Source: Tetradesmus obliquus (lineage: Eukaryota > Chlorophyta > Chlorophyceae > Sphaeropleales > Scenedesmaceae). Taken from it: 64,000 nucleotides of DNA. The position numbers and the translations under genes are program-made. The stretch lies in the NCBI GenBank assembly GCA_030272155.1, contig CP126194.1, positions 1,727,501 to 1,791,500 on the forward strand, written 5' to 3'. Positions within the stretch are counted from its first letter, which is position 1, and each line of letters begins with the position of its first letter. Shown piece after piece: positions 1-11,014 of this stretch. Under the pieces are notes generated by a model. That model did not search any database, was not told where the DNA came from, and saw nothing but the letters and a program-made list of their open reading frames with translations.

Positions 1-160
1 CACGCACTCACGCGCAGCATTGAGGTCCCTGCATTGGTTGAATGTGATAGTGACATGACACAGTTTTATCAGCAAGTGAACTTGCATGTAGGGGTCCTGC
101 GCGCCCTCCGCGCCCACCTTGCCCATGCACTCACGAGCAGCATGCAGGTCCCTGCAGTTT
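1..160 (-). repeat. Exon-start fragment present twice
   Basis: The sequence at about 122-160 (minus strand: acceptor CTGCAG, then an exon reading RDLHAARECMGKVG) recurs in shortened form at about 1-35. The second copy lies downstream in the transcript and is cut by the window edge. It is the same exon-junction duplication seen throughout this gene. Confidence 0.5.
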
Positions 161-3100
161 TGTTGTTAAGCAGTTGACGACAGGTGGTACATTAAGGAGC
201 AGAGCAGCAATGCGCTGATGTTGACATCATGACGCACAGGAGCGCGAGCAGAAAGATGCGGGCATGCACAGCGGCAGGTAATGGCGCCCTCACCCGCGCT
301 CCATGTGCAGTGTGGCCAGCAGCGCCTGCGCATCAACGTGCCCGCCAGCCTGCGCGGTGGCCTGCGCCGCCCAGTGCGCCGCCTGCTGCATGTCGCCCGC
401 TGCTTTCGCCATGGCGCTGAGGCGCAAGTAGCAGTCGATGTAGCCGGGGAACTGCCCTACAAGGTTGCGGTACATTGCCTCAGCAGCCTTGAGGTCTCCT
501 GCAAGTTGAAGATTGACACAGGGTTTGATGCACTGGCAGGTGCTCAACAGCCTCGTGTTGCAGAGTAGTGAGCAGAAGAGTGAGTCGGTGCGTGCGCTTC
601 ACAACGACAGACCACAAACGGTTTCATGGCAGTGCTACCCGTGCACTCAATGTCATGCGCCCATTGTATCTCGGTGTGTGATGCATAAATCGTGCATGCA
701 GCCTCATCCGTGGCCTCCTGCAGCCGCGCCATATTGTAGCCCATGCTGCAGGCGCGCCATGCTAATTGTCAACAACCACACAATAATCGACACTTATGCT
801 ACTGCATCATGAACATCCTGCAACATGCGCACCCATGGACTCCTGCAGGCGCACCATGTTGTAGCCCATGCTGATCGTCAACACACCAAACAATCAGCAT
901 TTCAGGCGCAGCAATCAGCATATCACGCGCAGCATTAAGCACATCACGCGCAGCGCGCACCCGTGGCCTCCTGCAGGCGCGCCATGTTGTAGCCCATGCT
1001 GCAGGCGCGCCATGCTGATTGCCCACAATCCGCACAATCATCAGACACTTATGCTACTGCATCATGCACATTCTGCACAATGCGCACCCGTAGCCTCCTG
1101 CAGCCGTGCCATGTTGTAGCCCATGCTGACAGTCAACAAACCACACAATCGGCATACCACAAGCAGCAGTAACCATGTCACGCGCACCCGTGGCCTCCTG
1201 CAGGCGTGCCATGTTGTAGCCCATGCTGATGGTCTGCAGCGCGCTGGCGCTGCCCGGGTCTGCCTTGATGGAGGCCTCCGCCTCATTCATCAGCGCCATG
1301 GCCTCACCCACAGCGCCAGCCCTGCGAACAAGTGGCAATACGGCAACAGCGCAGCACGGCAACAATGACGATTGCAGAAGTGCTGAAAGGCGTAGCGTCG
1401 CTGTTTCATTCATCAACGCCATGGCCTCACCCACAGAGCCAGCCCTGCAGTGATGCAACGCAATAGAGCACCGAAACTGTAAGATTTGACTCAACAGCCA
1501 CGGTGCAGAAACAGGCGTGTACTTGACGCTTCAGCCTCGTTCATCAGCGCCATGGCCTCACCCACAGAGCCAGCCCTGCAGTGGTGATGAACGGCAGCAG
1601 GGCAACACAATAACGATGCAAGACCTGCCGGATGTGAACACGAACTGGCGCTCTGCAGTACTCTTTGCTTGCTAGCTTTGCATGATGCGCCATTAATCAA
1701 TGTTTCCATGCGAAGGCCACCGCCACTGTCGCCAGAAGTCCGCCCATTGCATCCCGCCCCCCTCCCACCTGTACTTCAGGACGGCCGTGTTGTTGAGCAG
1801 CTTTGCAGGTACCACCGGCACCGCCTCATCCGCCTCAATGTCCCCAGCCAGCTGCGCAGCCAGTGCATCGTCCCTGGCCTCAGCTTGCTGCTGTGATGCT
1901 CAGCAGCTCAGCAAAGGGCGTGAACGCAGCCACCAGTATGTGCCGCCGCTGCCGCTGCACTTCATATCCAAACCCTGCAAGTCCTACCCACCCACTACTG
2001 TTTAGCATTCTGGAACAACGCACCTGTACTTGAGCACGGCGGTGTTGTTAAGCAGCTTTGCAGGTACCACCGGCACCGCCTCATCTGCCTCAATGTCCCC
2101 AGCCAGCTGCGCAGCCAGCGCATCGTCCCCGGCCCCATCCAGCCGCAACCAGCGTTTTGATCGTAACCACTGAAGCCATGAAACATAAAGAACACAATGG
2201 CGCTCTGCAACGCTCTGTTGCGCACTAATTTTAGTAGTTGTTTGCATGTGCAGCAACCGCCACCGCCAGACATCTGCGCACCTGTACTTGAGCACAGCGG
2301 TGTTGTTCAGCAGCTTTGCAGGTACGACCGGCACCGCCTCATCGGCCTCGATGTCCCCGGCCAGCTGCGCAGCCAGCGCATCGTCCCCAGCCTCATCCAG
2401 CGCAGCGCGCTTCTTCTGGCGCTCCTCGTTGCGCTTCTGTGTTTCGGCCTGCTTCTTGCGGTGCAGCGCCAGCGCCTGGCCGAACGCCTCCAGGGCGGCT
2501 GCGGCTCGGCAAAGACGGCACAAGAAAGACACACATATGTCAGCATGGGACATGGGAGCCACGTTGCATGTCGCAGAACGGGTTAATTTTACCGTAATAC
2601 GTGTCGGCATACAGAGCACGAAAAAGCGGCAGATGCCTGGAGGCACTGCAACAGCCAAGGTCAACTTTGAGCAGGTAGTCGAGCTCAACCAGAAGAAGCA
2701 AACACCACTGTGTGCGTTCTTTTTTGCTTGCTTGTTGCACAGCACATGCACAGCACATGCACAGCACATGCACAGCACATGCACAGCACATGCACAGCAC
2801 ATGCACAGCACATGCACAGCACATGCACAGCACATGCACAGCACATGCACAGCACATGCACAGCACATGCACAGTACATGCACAGCACATGCACAGCACA
2901 TGCACGGCACATGCACAGCACATGCACATGCACAGCTGAGGCTGCGGCTGCGGCTGACGCAGCTGCGGCTGCGCGCAGCTGCACTGATCAAACTGCACGC
3001 ACCTGCGGGCTCTGTTGCTGCCAGCAGCTCGCCCAGCATCTGCTGCAGCCCAGCGTTGTCAGCCTGGCAGCAGCAGCAGCAACAACAGCAGCAGCAACAG

Positions 3101-3539
3101 CAGCAGCAGCAGCAGTGATGCATCGCTTAACAATGCCTGCAATAATTGCTACTCCCTGACTGACAGCCCTTCTCTGCTGTCAACGGCGCGAGGTGCATCC
3201 TATATGCATGGCGCTGCGCATCATGAGCTTGCGTATGCACAGGGGACCATCGCAGGCCTGTGCTTCCTGCACATTCTGCACAAAGCACACTGCCTTGATA
3301 CACCAACCAGCCGCCGCAAGCCGTCCGCAACCACACGAAAAGCAAGCAGCAGTCGGCACACAGTACACTCGCAGACCATCAGCTTTTGGAAAGTACAGTA
3401 CAAAGTGGAGCTGCCGTTGCTGCCCAAATGCGTCCCCACCTGCCGCTGCGCCGCCTCCCGGTGCGCCTGCAGCGTCTTGGCCACACGTGCCGGCTGCACC
3501 GGCAGCAGTCCGCCCAGCAGCTCCAGCGCGTCAGGGTTG

Positions 3540-3584
<45 letters not shown>

Positions 3585-4113
3585 TTTGGCAGTACACGAG
3601 CAGGATAACATGCCATGCGTTGAAGATCACTGCATGAAACACCACCTATAACCCGGGGCAACGCAGCTGCCACGCTCATCAAACTCGGCATACATCCAGT
3701 TACAGGCATGAGGAGGCCATGTGCAGCACCCACCTGGCAGCGCAGTTAGCACAATCTCGAGCTCGAAAACTGGGCTTCGTACAAACATGTTACGGACGGA
3801 GCGTATTTGGGTGGCTGCAAGACTCACCAAAGCAGCTGTATCTGCAGCAGCACCCACCTGGCAGCGCGTTGAGAACTATCTCCAGCTCAAAAACTGTGCT
3901 TTACAGATAATCATACAGAGCGTATCTGGGTGGCTGCAAGACAAAGCTGAGCAGCTGCCTTTCCAGCAGCACCCACCTGGCAGGGCATTTAGGACTATCT
4001 CAAGCTCAGAGACTGAGTTGGTGGGGTCACCGCCTGAGGCCAAGTACACCTGGGCAGTGCCTAGGTGCGGCAGCGGTGCCTTGGGGTCTAAGCGGATGGC
4101 CTGCACACATAAA

Positions 4114-4185
<72 letters not shown>

Positions 4186-4989
4186 GCAAATTCGGCCGCA
4201 GTACACACGTGCTATGACGCAGTACACACGTGCTATGACACAGTACGCTGACAGTACACCTGGGCAGTCCCCAGGTGCGGCCGCGGTGCCTTGGGGTCTG
4301 AGCGGATGGCCTGCACACATCAAGGAGCAGCAACAGCAGCAGCAGCGCAGAGGGGTGGGCCGCAGTAGTACAGGTGATGTGGTGATATGGTTGATCTGGT
4401 GCGCAGGCTGTAAAACGATGGCAGCAGCGGCACTTTGGGGCCCAAGCAGTTGTCCTGCAAACACACTCACATACCCCATCCACTGAACCTTTCGTGTCAC
4501 TTGCCTGGTAGACTTGCAGGATGCATTGCTAGCCTGCTTGCATGCCTGCAAATGCGATCTCTTTAACAACAAACCTGCGCGTAGTGGTGCTGTGCGCACC
4601 GCACTGACCTGCGCGTAGTGGTGCTGGGTGGCCGCCAGGTCCCCAAGTGCGTGGTGGCAGCGCCGTTAGCCCCCAGACCAACCGCAGCAACCGCAGCAAA
4701 CACAAGAACCAGCATTACCACCGCACTGACCTGCGCGTAGTGGCGCTGCGCAGCCGCCAGGTCACCCAGCGCGTGGTGGCAGCGCCCTTACTCCCCACCC
4801 CCTGATGAACCGACCCCAGAATACACAAGAATCAGCTTGACCACCGCACTGACCTGCGCGTAGTGGTGCTGCGCAGCCGCCAGGTCACCCAACGCATGGT
4901 GGCAGCGCCCGCACAGCCCCAGCGCCGCGCTGCGCAGCCGGTCCGTGTCGGCGCCCTCCAGCGCCGCCTGCGCCAGCTGCAGCGCCTGC

Positions 4990-5021
<32 letters not shown>

Positions 5022-8000
5022 ACGAGGCAGCAGAGCACGCAGCAAGTGAGCACAAGCATGAGCAATGGCAGCTCGACAACCGCCCTGTACCACACTACCG
5101 TTAAGCAAACCCCGCCCCTGCATTACAACAGTGGCAGCAACTACTTGCACCATCAACTGCAAGGCAAGCTTTGCAGCCACTGCCATGGTGGCTAGAACTT
5201 CAACAATTACTTACTTTACGGCTTGCATACACATACACAGCTTACAGCCATAGCCATCTCGCACATGCGCAGCTTCCAGGCCTACCTGCTGGCTCTGGCC
5301 CTTGAGCAGCGAGAAGTGGCTCAGCGCGCACAGCACGCCCGCATGCGTGGGGTCCGCGCTGTACGCGCGCTGCAGCAACTGCAGGCCTGAGTTCAACCCC
5401 TGCAAGCAGCAACAGCAGCAGCACGAGCGTTCAGCACCAGGAAGCCTTACACTGATGGAAGCTGGTGGATGATAATCAACGGCCCAACCTTCAGCGCTTG
5501 TGCAAGCCGCCATGGACAGTGACTGAGCCTGACACACCAGCCGCCCGGCAAACTGCTTACATCATAGATCGCAGATACATATGGACCAGCATTGCTTGAA
5601 GGTGCGCAGTTATGCTTTTACTATGCCTAGAAACGTCCTATTTACATATGCATCCTGTGCACCGCACACCCCGTACCTCCTGTACACTGCTGGAGCCAAA
5701 CTTGATAACTGCCAGCCCCAGCAGCGCATCAGCACTGCTAGGGTCCAGCGCCAGCACCCGGTTGTAAGCAGCAGTGGCCGCCTCCAGCTTGCCTGCACGG
5801 TAGTAGCAGGCAGCAATGCCTAGCCGCACCTCGGCCGGGCAGGCTGGGTTGGCGCGAAGCACTTGGCCATACCTGCAGACGCGGTTGGAAATCAACGTAA
5901 GGAACAAGTGTGATTTGTTGGTAAATACAGGTAGTGTTGGTCTTCCAGTCTATTGCTGCACAGAGCAGCAGGCGAGGTGCTGCGAGTGCCAACAAACACG
6001 GCTGCGCAGCTGCCAACTTTGCTGCTCTCTGCAGCAGGCAGACGCGCTACTGCTGTTTCCAAGGTGCCAGCTGCTTTGTACAACCTTAGCTGCAACATCG
6101 CCAACCCTTCTTCCCTGCATGCTGGCTGCCACGCACGCCTCACTGCTGCTGCTGCTGCTGCTGCAGGTGCTGCCGCTGCTGCTGCTGCTCAAGGCTGTGC
6201 CGTTGCTGCTGTACTGCAACTTCAAAGCCACACACAACTCACAGCTGTATGCTCTGTGACAAGTCGCCGTTGGTGTAGTGCAGCGCTGCCTGTGCCAGCA
6301 GCGGCGCGTGGTTGATGTTGCCGTTGTGCCGCATCTTCTCAGCGCGCTTGTACTCCATCATGGCTGCATGCGGCTCATTCTGCAGCAGGTGCGGCGCAGG
6401 TACGCATACAGCAGCGCAGGGCGTCACAAGCAAGGAGTGAAAGGACCACACCATGCAACTCATGGTTGCGCGTCCCAAACAGCTGCGCACGGAGAGGCAG
6501 AAAACCAGCCAGCTGCCGCTGCTGCTGCTGCCTCCTTCTGCTGCGTCGACGGCCAATTGCTAACAATGCATTCATCCATGCTGTCAGATCCATATATATT
6601 AGAAAACAGCTGCGACCTGTCCACCCACGCATTATACGCAAAGCCTGTCACTGATAGCAGGTGCTCCTGATTGCTGCCGCCACTGCTCACCCGCGCCATG
6701 GCCATGAAGCCGCGCATCACGCTGCGTAGCATGCTGCTAAGCCTGCACGCGATTTATGACACACACTGAACCCCAAACACCCCTAACAATCCTGAGCACC
6801 TTCAAACCTCCGCTCACCCGCGCCATGGCCATGAAGCCGCGCGTCATGCTGGGCAGCATCTCACTGCTGCAAAGCCAGCACAAGGTGTGTGACACCCACT
6901 GAACCCCAAACGATCCTAACAAACTCATCACCCCTGCTCACCCACGCCATGACCATGAAGCCGCACGCCATGCTGGGCAGCACCCTGCTGCTGCAAAGCC
7001 AGCACAAGGTCTTTGCAGCTCGCTGAACCCCCTATAATACGGAAAAATCAATCCCCTGCTCACCCGCGCCATGGCCATGAAGCCGCGCGTCATGCTGGGC
7101 AGCATGCCGCTGCTTCCAAGCAGGTGCATGACACCCACCATACCCCTCAACCCCTAGCAATCCTGACAACCTTCAAACCCCCGCTCACCCGCGCCATGGC
7201 CATGAAGCCACGCGTCATGCTGGGCAGCATCTCGCTGCTGCGCAGGCCCTCCGCCTGCCGCACGAACGCGTCCGCCTGCTGCGCCAACCTGGCTCGCTCC
7301 TGCGCATCCCGCTCAGCGCGCGAAGCCTCCGTGTAGTATGCTGCCAGCGCGCACAGCAGCTGCACGCGCTCAAAGAGCGGCTCGCGATGGAAGTAGTTGC
7401 GTATGCCCTGTTGCAGGACAGCAACAGCAGCAGCAGTGCATGGATCAGCAGCAGCAGCAGCAGTTTAAGTGGGGAGCTGGGTGATATGGGCACAGCAGTA
7501 GTGGTGCGGGTGGAATGGGTGGGTGCTGGCGGCGGGCCGTGGTGCGGCAGTGCATGCAGATTACCCGCCTAGAGCTAGATGCCGCTGGCATTGGCTGTAA
7601 GGCGCTGCAAAGGATGTGGCCAGATGGATAACCGCAGCTGCACATGCACTATGACCTGTTGCTGCACGTCCCTCGGCCAGTATGCACGACATGAGATGCT
7701 GGTGCACGACGCGTGTTGCCCGTTGATGATATGTTTGTTGGCGGGCAGTTTCCTGCAAGCAGTGCTAAGCTGCTGCTGAGCTGAACTCACCTGCAGCACT
7801 TCCTCGCTGTATGCGTCCTGCACTATCGCAACGAATGCTGCTGCCTGCTCCTGCGAGAGGTATGCCTTTGCTGTGTCAAACCAGCATAGCAGCGGCGCTG
7901 CTTCGGATGACAGCAGGTTGAGGACATCCTCTGGGTCCCGAGGCAAATCATGCTGTCGGATAGCCACAGCTTCGTTATGCTCGTGCAGGGCCACATAAAT

Positions 8001-8024
8001 GAGGCCCTCGCCGTCCTCAGCCAT
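1..8024 (-). CDS. CTR9: CTR9-like TPR subunit of the Paf1 complex (3' end outside window)
   Basis: CTR9 is the TPR scaffold of the nuclear Paf1 complex, which travels with RNA polymerase II and supports histone modification. The ATG at 8024 opens MAEDGEGLIYVALHEHNEAV, followed by a segment (LPRDPEDVLNLLSSEAAPL) like the CTR9 N-terminus. Exon blocks going down in coordinate include about 8024-7792, 7411-7190 (LCALAAYYTEASRAERDAQE), 6390-6245, 5880-5685 (NPACPAEVRLGIAACYYRAG, a strong CTR9 signature), 5400-5280, 4990-4850, 4110-3960, 3540-3420, 2510-2275, 1330-1190 (TISMGYNMARLQEATG), 512-290 (FPGYIDCYLRLSAMAKAAGD) and about 158-90. Successive helices show TPR spacing. A basic stretch (HRKKQAETQKRNEERQKKR) near 2450 looks like an insertion between TPRs. 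Introns are loaded with tandem copies of exon ends and CAG tracts, so gene prediction here will be error-prone. The C-terminal charged tail lies beyond the left edge. Family call is firm; exact exon joins are by eye. Confidence 0.85.
705..1235 (-). repeat. Five tandem copies of a CTR9 exon end plus donor
   Basis: A roughly 40-bp unit encoding SMGYNMARLQEATG on the minus strand occurs near 708-748, 831-873, 955-1010, 1082-1126 and 1186-1228. The copy at 1186-1228 is the end of the full exon. The other four lie in the following intron, and most end at the same GTGCGC donor-like sequence. Copies differ by substitutions, so they are not simple assembly repeats. Confidence 0.85.
1268..1582 (-). 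repeat. Three tandem copies of a CTR9 exon segment
   Basis: Units at about 1270-1325, 1400-1450 and 1525-1582 each encode GEAMALMNE, the better ones AGSVGEAMALMNEAEAS, on the minus strand and begin after a CAG acceptor-like end. Only the copy nearest 1270 continues into the rest of the exon (IKADPGSASALQ). The two upstream copies look like acceptor-side duplicates. Confidence 0.8.
1768..2400 (-). repeat. Three copies of the CTR9 exon end KLLNNTAVLKYR
   Basis: About 110-bp units at 1768-1880, 2019-2145 and 2279-2400 encode (D)DALAAQLAGDIEADEAVPVV followed by KLLNNTAVLKYR on the minus strand, then a donor-like sequence. The copy at 2279-2400 continues upstream into a longer exon. The two others are diverged intronic repeats. 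Confidence 0.85.
2738..2935. repeat. 11-bp minisatellite, about 18 units
   Basis: The unit ACATGCACAGC is repeated about 18 times with only a few variant bases (near 2873 and 2905). Because 11 is not a multiple of three, several frames stay open through it and give false Cys/His-rich ORFs. It lies in a CTR9 intron. Confidence 0.95.
3067..3115. repeat. CAG/CAA tract
   Basis: CAG triplets with CAA interruptions lie in the CTR9 intron upstream (in transcript sense) of the exon near 2510. Read on the minus strand it is CTG-rich. Confidence 0.95.
3545..3583. repeat. Pure CAG tract
   Basis: About 13 uninterrupted CAG units. On the minus strand this is a CTG run immediately before the exon that reads GNPDALELLGGLL, so it occupies the position of a polypyrimidine tract at the 3' splice site. 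Confidence 0.95.
3722..4018 (-). repeat. Three copies of CTR9 exon end SELEIVLNALPGG
   Basis: Units near 3722-3770, 3848-3902 and 3965-4018 encode variants of SELEIVLNALPGG on the minus strand, followed by a donor-like GTGGGTG. The copy at 3965-4018 belongs to the longer exon. The two downstream copies are intronic repeats. Confidence 0.8.
4044..4330 (-). repeat. Two copies of exon start with CAG-tract neighbours
   Basis: The segment encoding AIRLDPKAPLPHLGTAQVYL (minus) at about 4044-4125 is repeated in shorter form at 4253-4330. Both copies are preceded on the minus strand by a CTG run. The two copies with the tract between them suggest duplication of acceptor, exon start and repeat together. 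Confidence 0.8.
4116..4188. repeat. Long CAG tract with CAA interruptions
   Basis: About 24 triplets. It separates the two copies of the AIRLDPKAPLPHLG exon start, and is among the longest triplet tracts in the window. Confidence 0.95.
4600..4912 (-). repeat. Three copies of CTR9 exon end ALGDLAAAQHHYAQV
   Basis: Units at about 4600-4670, 4728-4785 and 4849-4912 encode HALGDLAAAQHHYAQV-like sequence on the minus strand and end in a CAGGT donor context. The copy at 4849-4912 continues upstream into the full exon (ALEGADTDRLRSAALGLCGR); the others are downstream intronic repeats. Confidence 0.85.
4991..5020. repeat. Pure CAG tract
   Basis: Ten CAG units just upstream (in transcript sense) of the exon reading ALQLAQAALEGAD, again in the polypyrimidine-tract position of a 3' splice site. 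Confidence 0.9.
6678..7246 (-). repeat. Five copies of CTR9 exon end MTRGFMAMAR
   Basis: Units at about 6678-6738, 6815-6870, 6940-7000, 7050-7115 and 7185-7246 encode LPSMTRGFMAMAR-type sequence on the minus strand followed by a GTGAGC donor. The copy at 7185-7246 ends the real exon. The four downstream copies are spaced about 120-135 bp apart and share flanking intron sequence, so the unit includes exon end, donor and intron start. Confidence 0.9.
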
Positions 8025-8524
8025 TATGATTATGTAAGGCTGATGATGCTGAGGAGTTCAGCGGGAGCAGAAGCAACAGCAGCTACTGCTGGCCTCCTGC
8101 TGTGCTGCTGCTCAGCAGCTGGCCATGCTGAGGCCCTGCCAGCAGGCAAGAAAGGGCCAAGTCAGAGTAATGTGGATCGTTTTGGCACAGCTGAATGTAT
8201 TTGGACGGCAGCAGCAACAGATCGATTGATGGGGCAGGTGCTTCTATGTCAGCCACGGGTCACGAAACAATACACTTCAGTGCAATCACAAGCACTCAAC
8301 TCAGATAATTGCATGAGAAAAGAATTTCCAGCAGTTCGCCAGACACACAAGGGCTTGGCAACAGTTGTAACACATGACTAAAGCCCACGCTTTGCAGGTG
8401 TGGAGGCAGTGTTGCGTCCACGGTTACGACCTTGAGTTTTGCGTCTACTGGTGCCTGGCACGGTGCTGCTGCCTTGTTTTGGTGCTGCTCCTTACGAAAC
8501 GTTTCGTTCAGACGCGATCTCAGC
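8025..8524. promoter_or_regulatory. Divergent intergenic region between CTR9 and the lipoyl-KGD4 gene
   Basis: About 500 bp separate the ATG of CTR9 (minus) from the ATG of the lipoyl-KGD4 gene (plus), so both promoters and 5' leaders must lie here or overlap. No TATA box or known motif stands out. The assignment is from position only. Confidence 0.5.
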
Positions 8525-9765
8525 ATGCAGGCTTTGGCGGTGAAGGCTAAGCATGCTATCAGCTTATTACAGCTTTCAAAGGCATGGTACAGCGTGCAGG
8601 TGAGCTTTCGGTTGCTGTGGCGTCTTGTCCTGGCATCTACTGCTTGCAAGCGTACAGCCTGTGCAGCTGCTGTGTGCTACTCCGCCTGCTGAAGCATGCT
8701 CTGCTGTGTTCAGTGACTTGCCATCTCACATAGCCATACTGACTTGCTTGCTGCTACAGATCATTGTGCCAAGCCTAGGTGAAAGCATCACAGATGGGAC
8801 AATTGCAACTCTGCTCAAGGGCGCTGGCGACAGTGTCAAAGAGAATGAAACCATCGCCCTGATAGAAACGGACAAGGTCACGATAGACATCAAAGCACCA
8901 TCAGATGGCACTATCTTGGGTGTAGTGGTGCAAGAGCAGGAAACTGTTGTGCCAGGGCAGTTGGTGGCAACTCTGGATGATGCAGCAGCCAAGGTGCGCT
9001 GGGGCACGGCAAGAACAGGGCTGTGCTAGACTGTGCTAGACTGCTGTTGTCAGCAAAGACCTTGTTTCTGCGCTGGGAGGTGCTGTGCTGTGACCTTCGA
9101 GCAGCGGAAGGAGGAAATACGCAGCCAACAAGTAGCGGCAGCAGCAGGATCTGCGCAGCTGCTGCTGCTGCCGCCAGCATGCATCCAGGCACACAGTGAT
9201 TGATGTGAGTGCTGCCACTGGTTGCACAGCCCAATTTTACATGCACTTTTACATGGCGAGCACCTTGATCACACCGTACATTGTGTGTGCATGTGTTCTG
9301 CTGCTGCTGGGCTGCATCATCACTGTGCAGGCCAGCCTCATCGGTGGCACACCAGCAGCCAGCCAGCCCGCACCAGCAGCAGCAGCCCCAGCAGCAGCAG
9401 CAGCAGCGCCCGCCAGCCACCGCACTGCAGGCATCCGCTTCCCTCCTCGCATGACAGCAGACGGGCGGCGCATCAGCGCCCTACCAGCAGCCGAGGCATC
9501 AGCCATCCTGCAAGGCATGCAGCCTGGCGCAGCAGCGCCCGCAGCAGCTGCTGCGGCTCCAGCTGCGGCACCCAGCAGCAATCCTGCGGCAGCTACTGGT
9601 GCATCCATGGCCAAGCCAGCAGCACCAGCAGCAGCAGCAGCGGTGCCGTCGGCTGCTCCGGGCAAATTTTCAAGCAGTGTCATGCAGCTGGAGCGCATGC
9701 CGCAGCGGCGTGAGCTCACTGAGAAAGAGATGGAGCTGATCGAGCTGGGGGGAGCGCTGCCCTGA
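8525..9765 (+). CDS. Lipoyl-domain protein with KGD4/MRPS36-like C-terminus (2-oxoglutarate dehydrogenase adapter)
   Basis: Three exons join in phase: 8525-8599, 8760-8993 and 9331-9765, giving 247 residues. Residues 1-25 (MQALAVKAKHAISLLQLSKA...) form a basic, amphipathic mitochondrial-type presequence. Residues 26-103 are a complete lipoyl domain: VPSLGESITDGTIATLLKGA at the start, ETDKVTIDI carrying the lipoyl lysine, then the A/P-rich linker typical of E2 swinging arms. The C-terminus contains AGIRFPPRM and ends QRRELTEKEMELIELGGALP, which resemble the IRFP and C-terminal EEIEFI..GG motifs of KGD4 (MRPS36, yeast Ymr31). That subunit tethers E3 to the 2-oxoglutarate dehydrogenase core. No E2 acyltransferase core (HHxxxDG) is present before the stop. 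I infer a lipoylated adapter of the mitochondrial 2-oxoglutarate dehydrogenase complex. Alternatively exons for a catalytic core may be missing, but the tail and stop argue against that. Confidence 0.75.
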
Positions 9766-11014
9766 CAGGTGCTTGGTGTGCAACAGTTGGCTGGGGTTGA
9801 GCTTTTGTGTTGGCTTCAATGTTTGAGCTTGGCCAAGCTCCCTCATGAGGGGAGGTGCTTGGTGTCAGCTATGCAAGTGGTGGCAGGGGTGTTAGGGGTT
9901 GGGTTGAGGTTTGGGGCAGCTCTGCAGTTATACAAGTACAAAAAATGGGCCGACTAGTTGTTGACGCAGAGGGGATTGAGGTTGGGCAGCGCAGCTTTGA
10001 CTTGATGTTCGTTTGGAGCGCTTGGTGTCAGCAATGCAAGTGTTGGCCTTGGGTCTGGGCAAGCTCTGCAGTCTGACCGTGGATGGCCCGCAGTTGTTGA
10101 TGCAGATGGGCCGTGGTTTCCGCCATAAATGGTCCGAGCGCGTGCTGCTGGCAGCTGGCTGGCGGTGACTGCATCATTGACTCAGCGAGAAAGCAACAAA
10201 ATCGGCTTGATTTGGCAGTGGCATGTTGCAAGTGAGGCCTGGATTGTGCGTGGCTGGGCTGTGGACAACTGTCCGTCAACTCAGACATTCTCAATTTGTA
10301 AGGTCTCTCCAGTCAGACCTTCTGCCCGTGGCTCTACAAAACCTTTCGTCCAGCATCACTGTTGAATTAAAGATGCTGGCTGGTGTCAGCTTTGAATAGC
10401 ACATCTGCTCTTTCAGCACGCAGGGCTCGTGGCATGGCTCACTTATGTAAGTTGGTGCATTGCGCTACAAAGGTGCAGCGTGTCGTTTGGCGGGACAATG
10501 CACGCTATCTACGTGCCCTTAGCAAACATACCGGTGCAGACACCTGCTCGGCTGTCCAGGGTTGTCCAGTGTTCGAGGGTACGTTCTGGTACACTCATAG
10601 CCCGCTCTCGCTTCACACCCTGCTCACAGCAAGCAGTGTTTTTAAACTTCAACGCTGCGCAGTCTGTGCATCCTGCCGTTCTGCCGCAATCCTTGGAGCT
10701 CGAAATCTGACGATCAACGAACAGCTTCCCACTAGTGCTGATCGTAAGCGAGCCCTCTTTTTGATAGCTTAAACTGCGTTTGAACGTAAAATTGCCCCCA
10801 AAGTACGAGAGTATGTTGCGCTTCCCATGGTATGACGTGCATGAGCGGGATGACGCGTACCAACATGTGTCGCAATAGGTTCAAAGATACTGGCTTTATA
10901 AGTGCCACACTACTCACTTGCAGCGAGGAAACTTTTTCTCTGTTGTCAACAACCTTCTTAACCCTCGATCAAGCTCCTGCCAGCCAACAGTCTACCCTAC
11001 CCGCCTTTTCAACT
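9766..11014. other. Intergenic region with imperfect repeats
   Basis: This is the 3' region of the lipoyl-KGD4 gene and the upstream region of the next gene. It holds imperfect copies of a segment containing TGCTTGGTGTCAGC (near 9767, 9855 and 10018) and of GGGCAGCTCTGCAGT (9913, 10058). No gene was recognised. Confidence 0.5.
10297..10301 (+). terminator. Candidate TGTAA poly(A) signal
   Basis: TGTAA is the usual chlorophycean polyadenylation signal. This copy lies about 530 bp after the lipoyl-KGD4 stop. The motif is short, so the call rests on position. Confidence 0.3.

Noticed and set aside
2002..3123. Long minus-strand open frame of 373 residues, rich in Cys and His
   Set aside because: Most of it is translation of the 11-bp minisatellite and a CAG tract. 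Only the CTR9 exon piece near 2510-2275 within it is in a believable coding context.
4027..4599. Minus-strand open frame with a long polycysteine run
   Set aside because: Polycysteine comes from reading the CAG tract in one frame. The frame joins unrelated intron and exon pieces.
705..7246. Regularly spaced direct repeats considered as CRISPR-like
   Set aside because: The repeats are diverged exon ends with splice sites inside a eukaryotic gene, and there are no cas genes.
8760..9765. Possible ordinary E2 acyltransferase gene
   Set aside because: The frame ends with a KGD4-like tail and a stop, and no HHxxxDG catalytic core is encoded downstream before the next gene.
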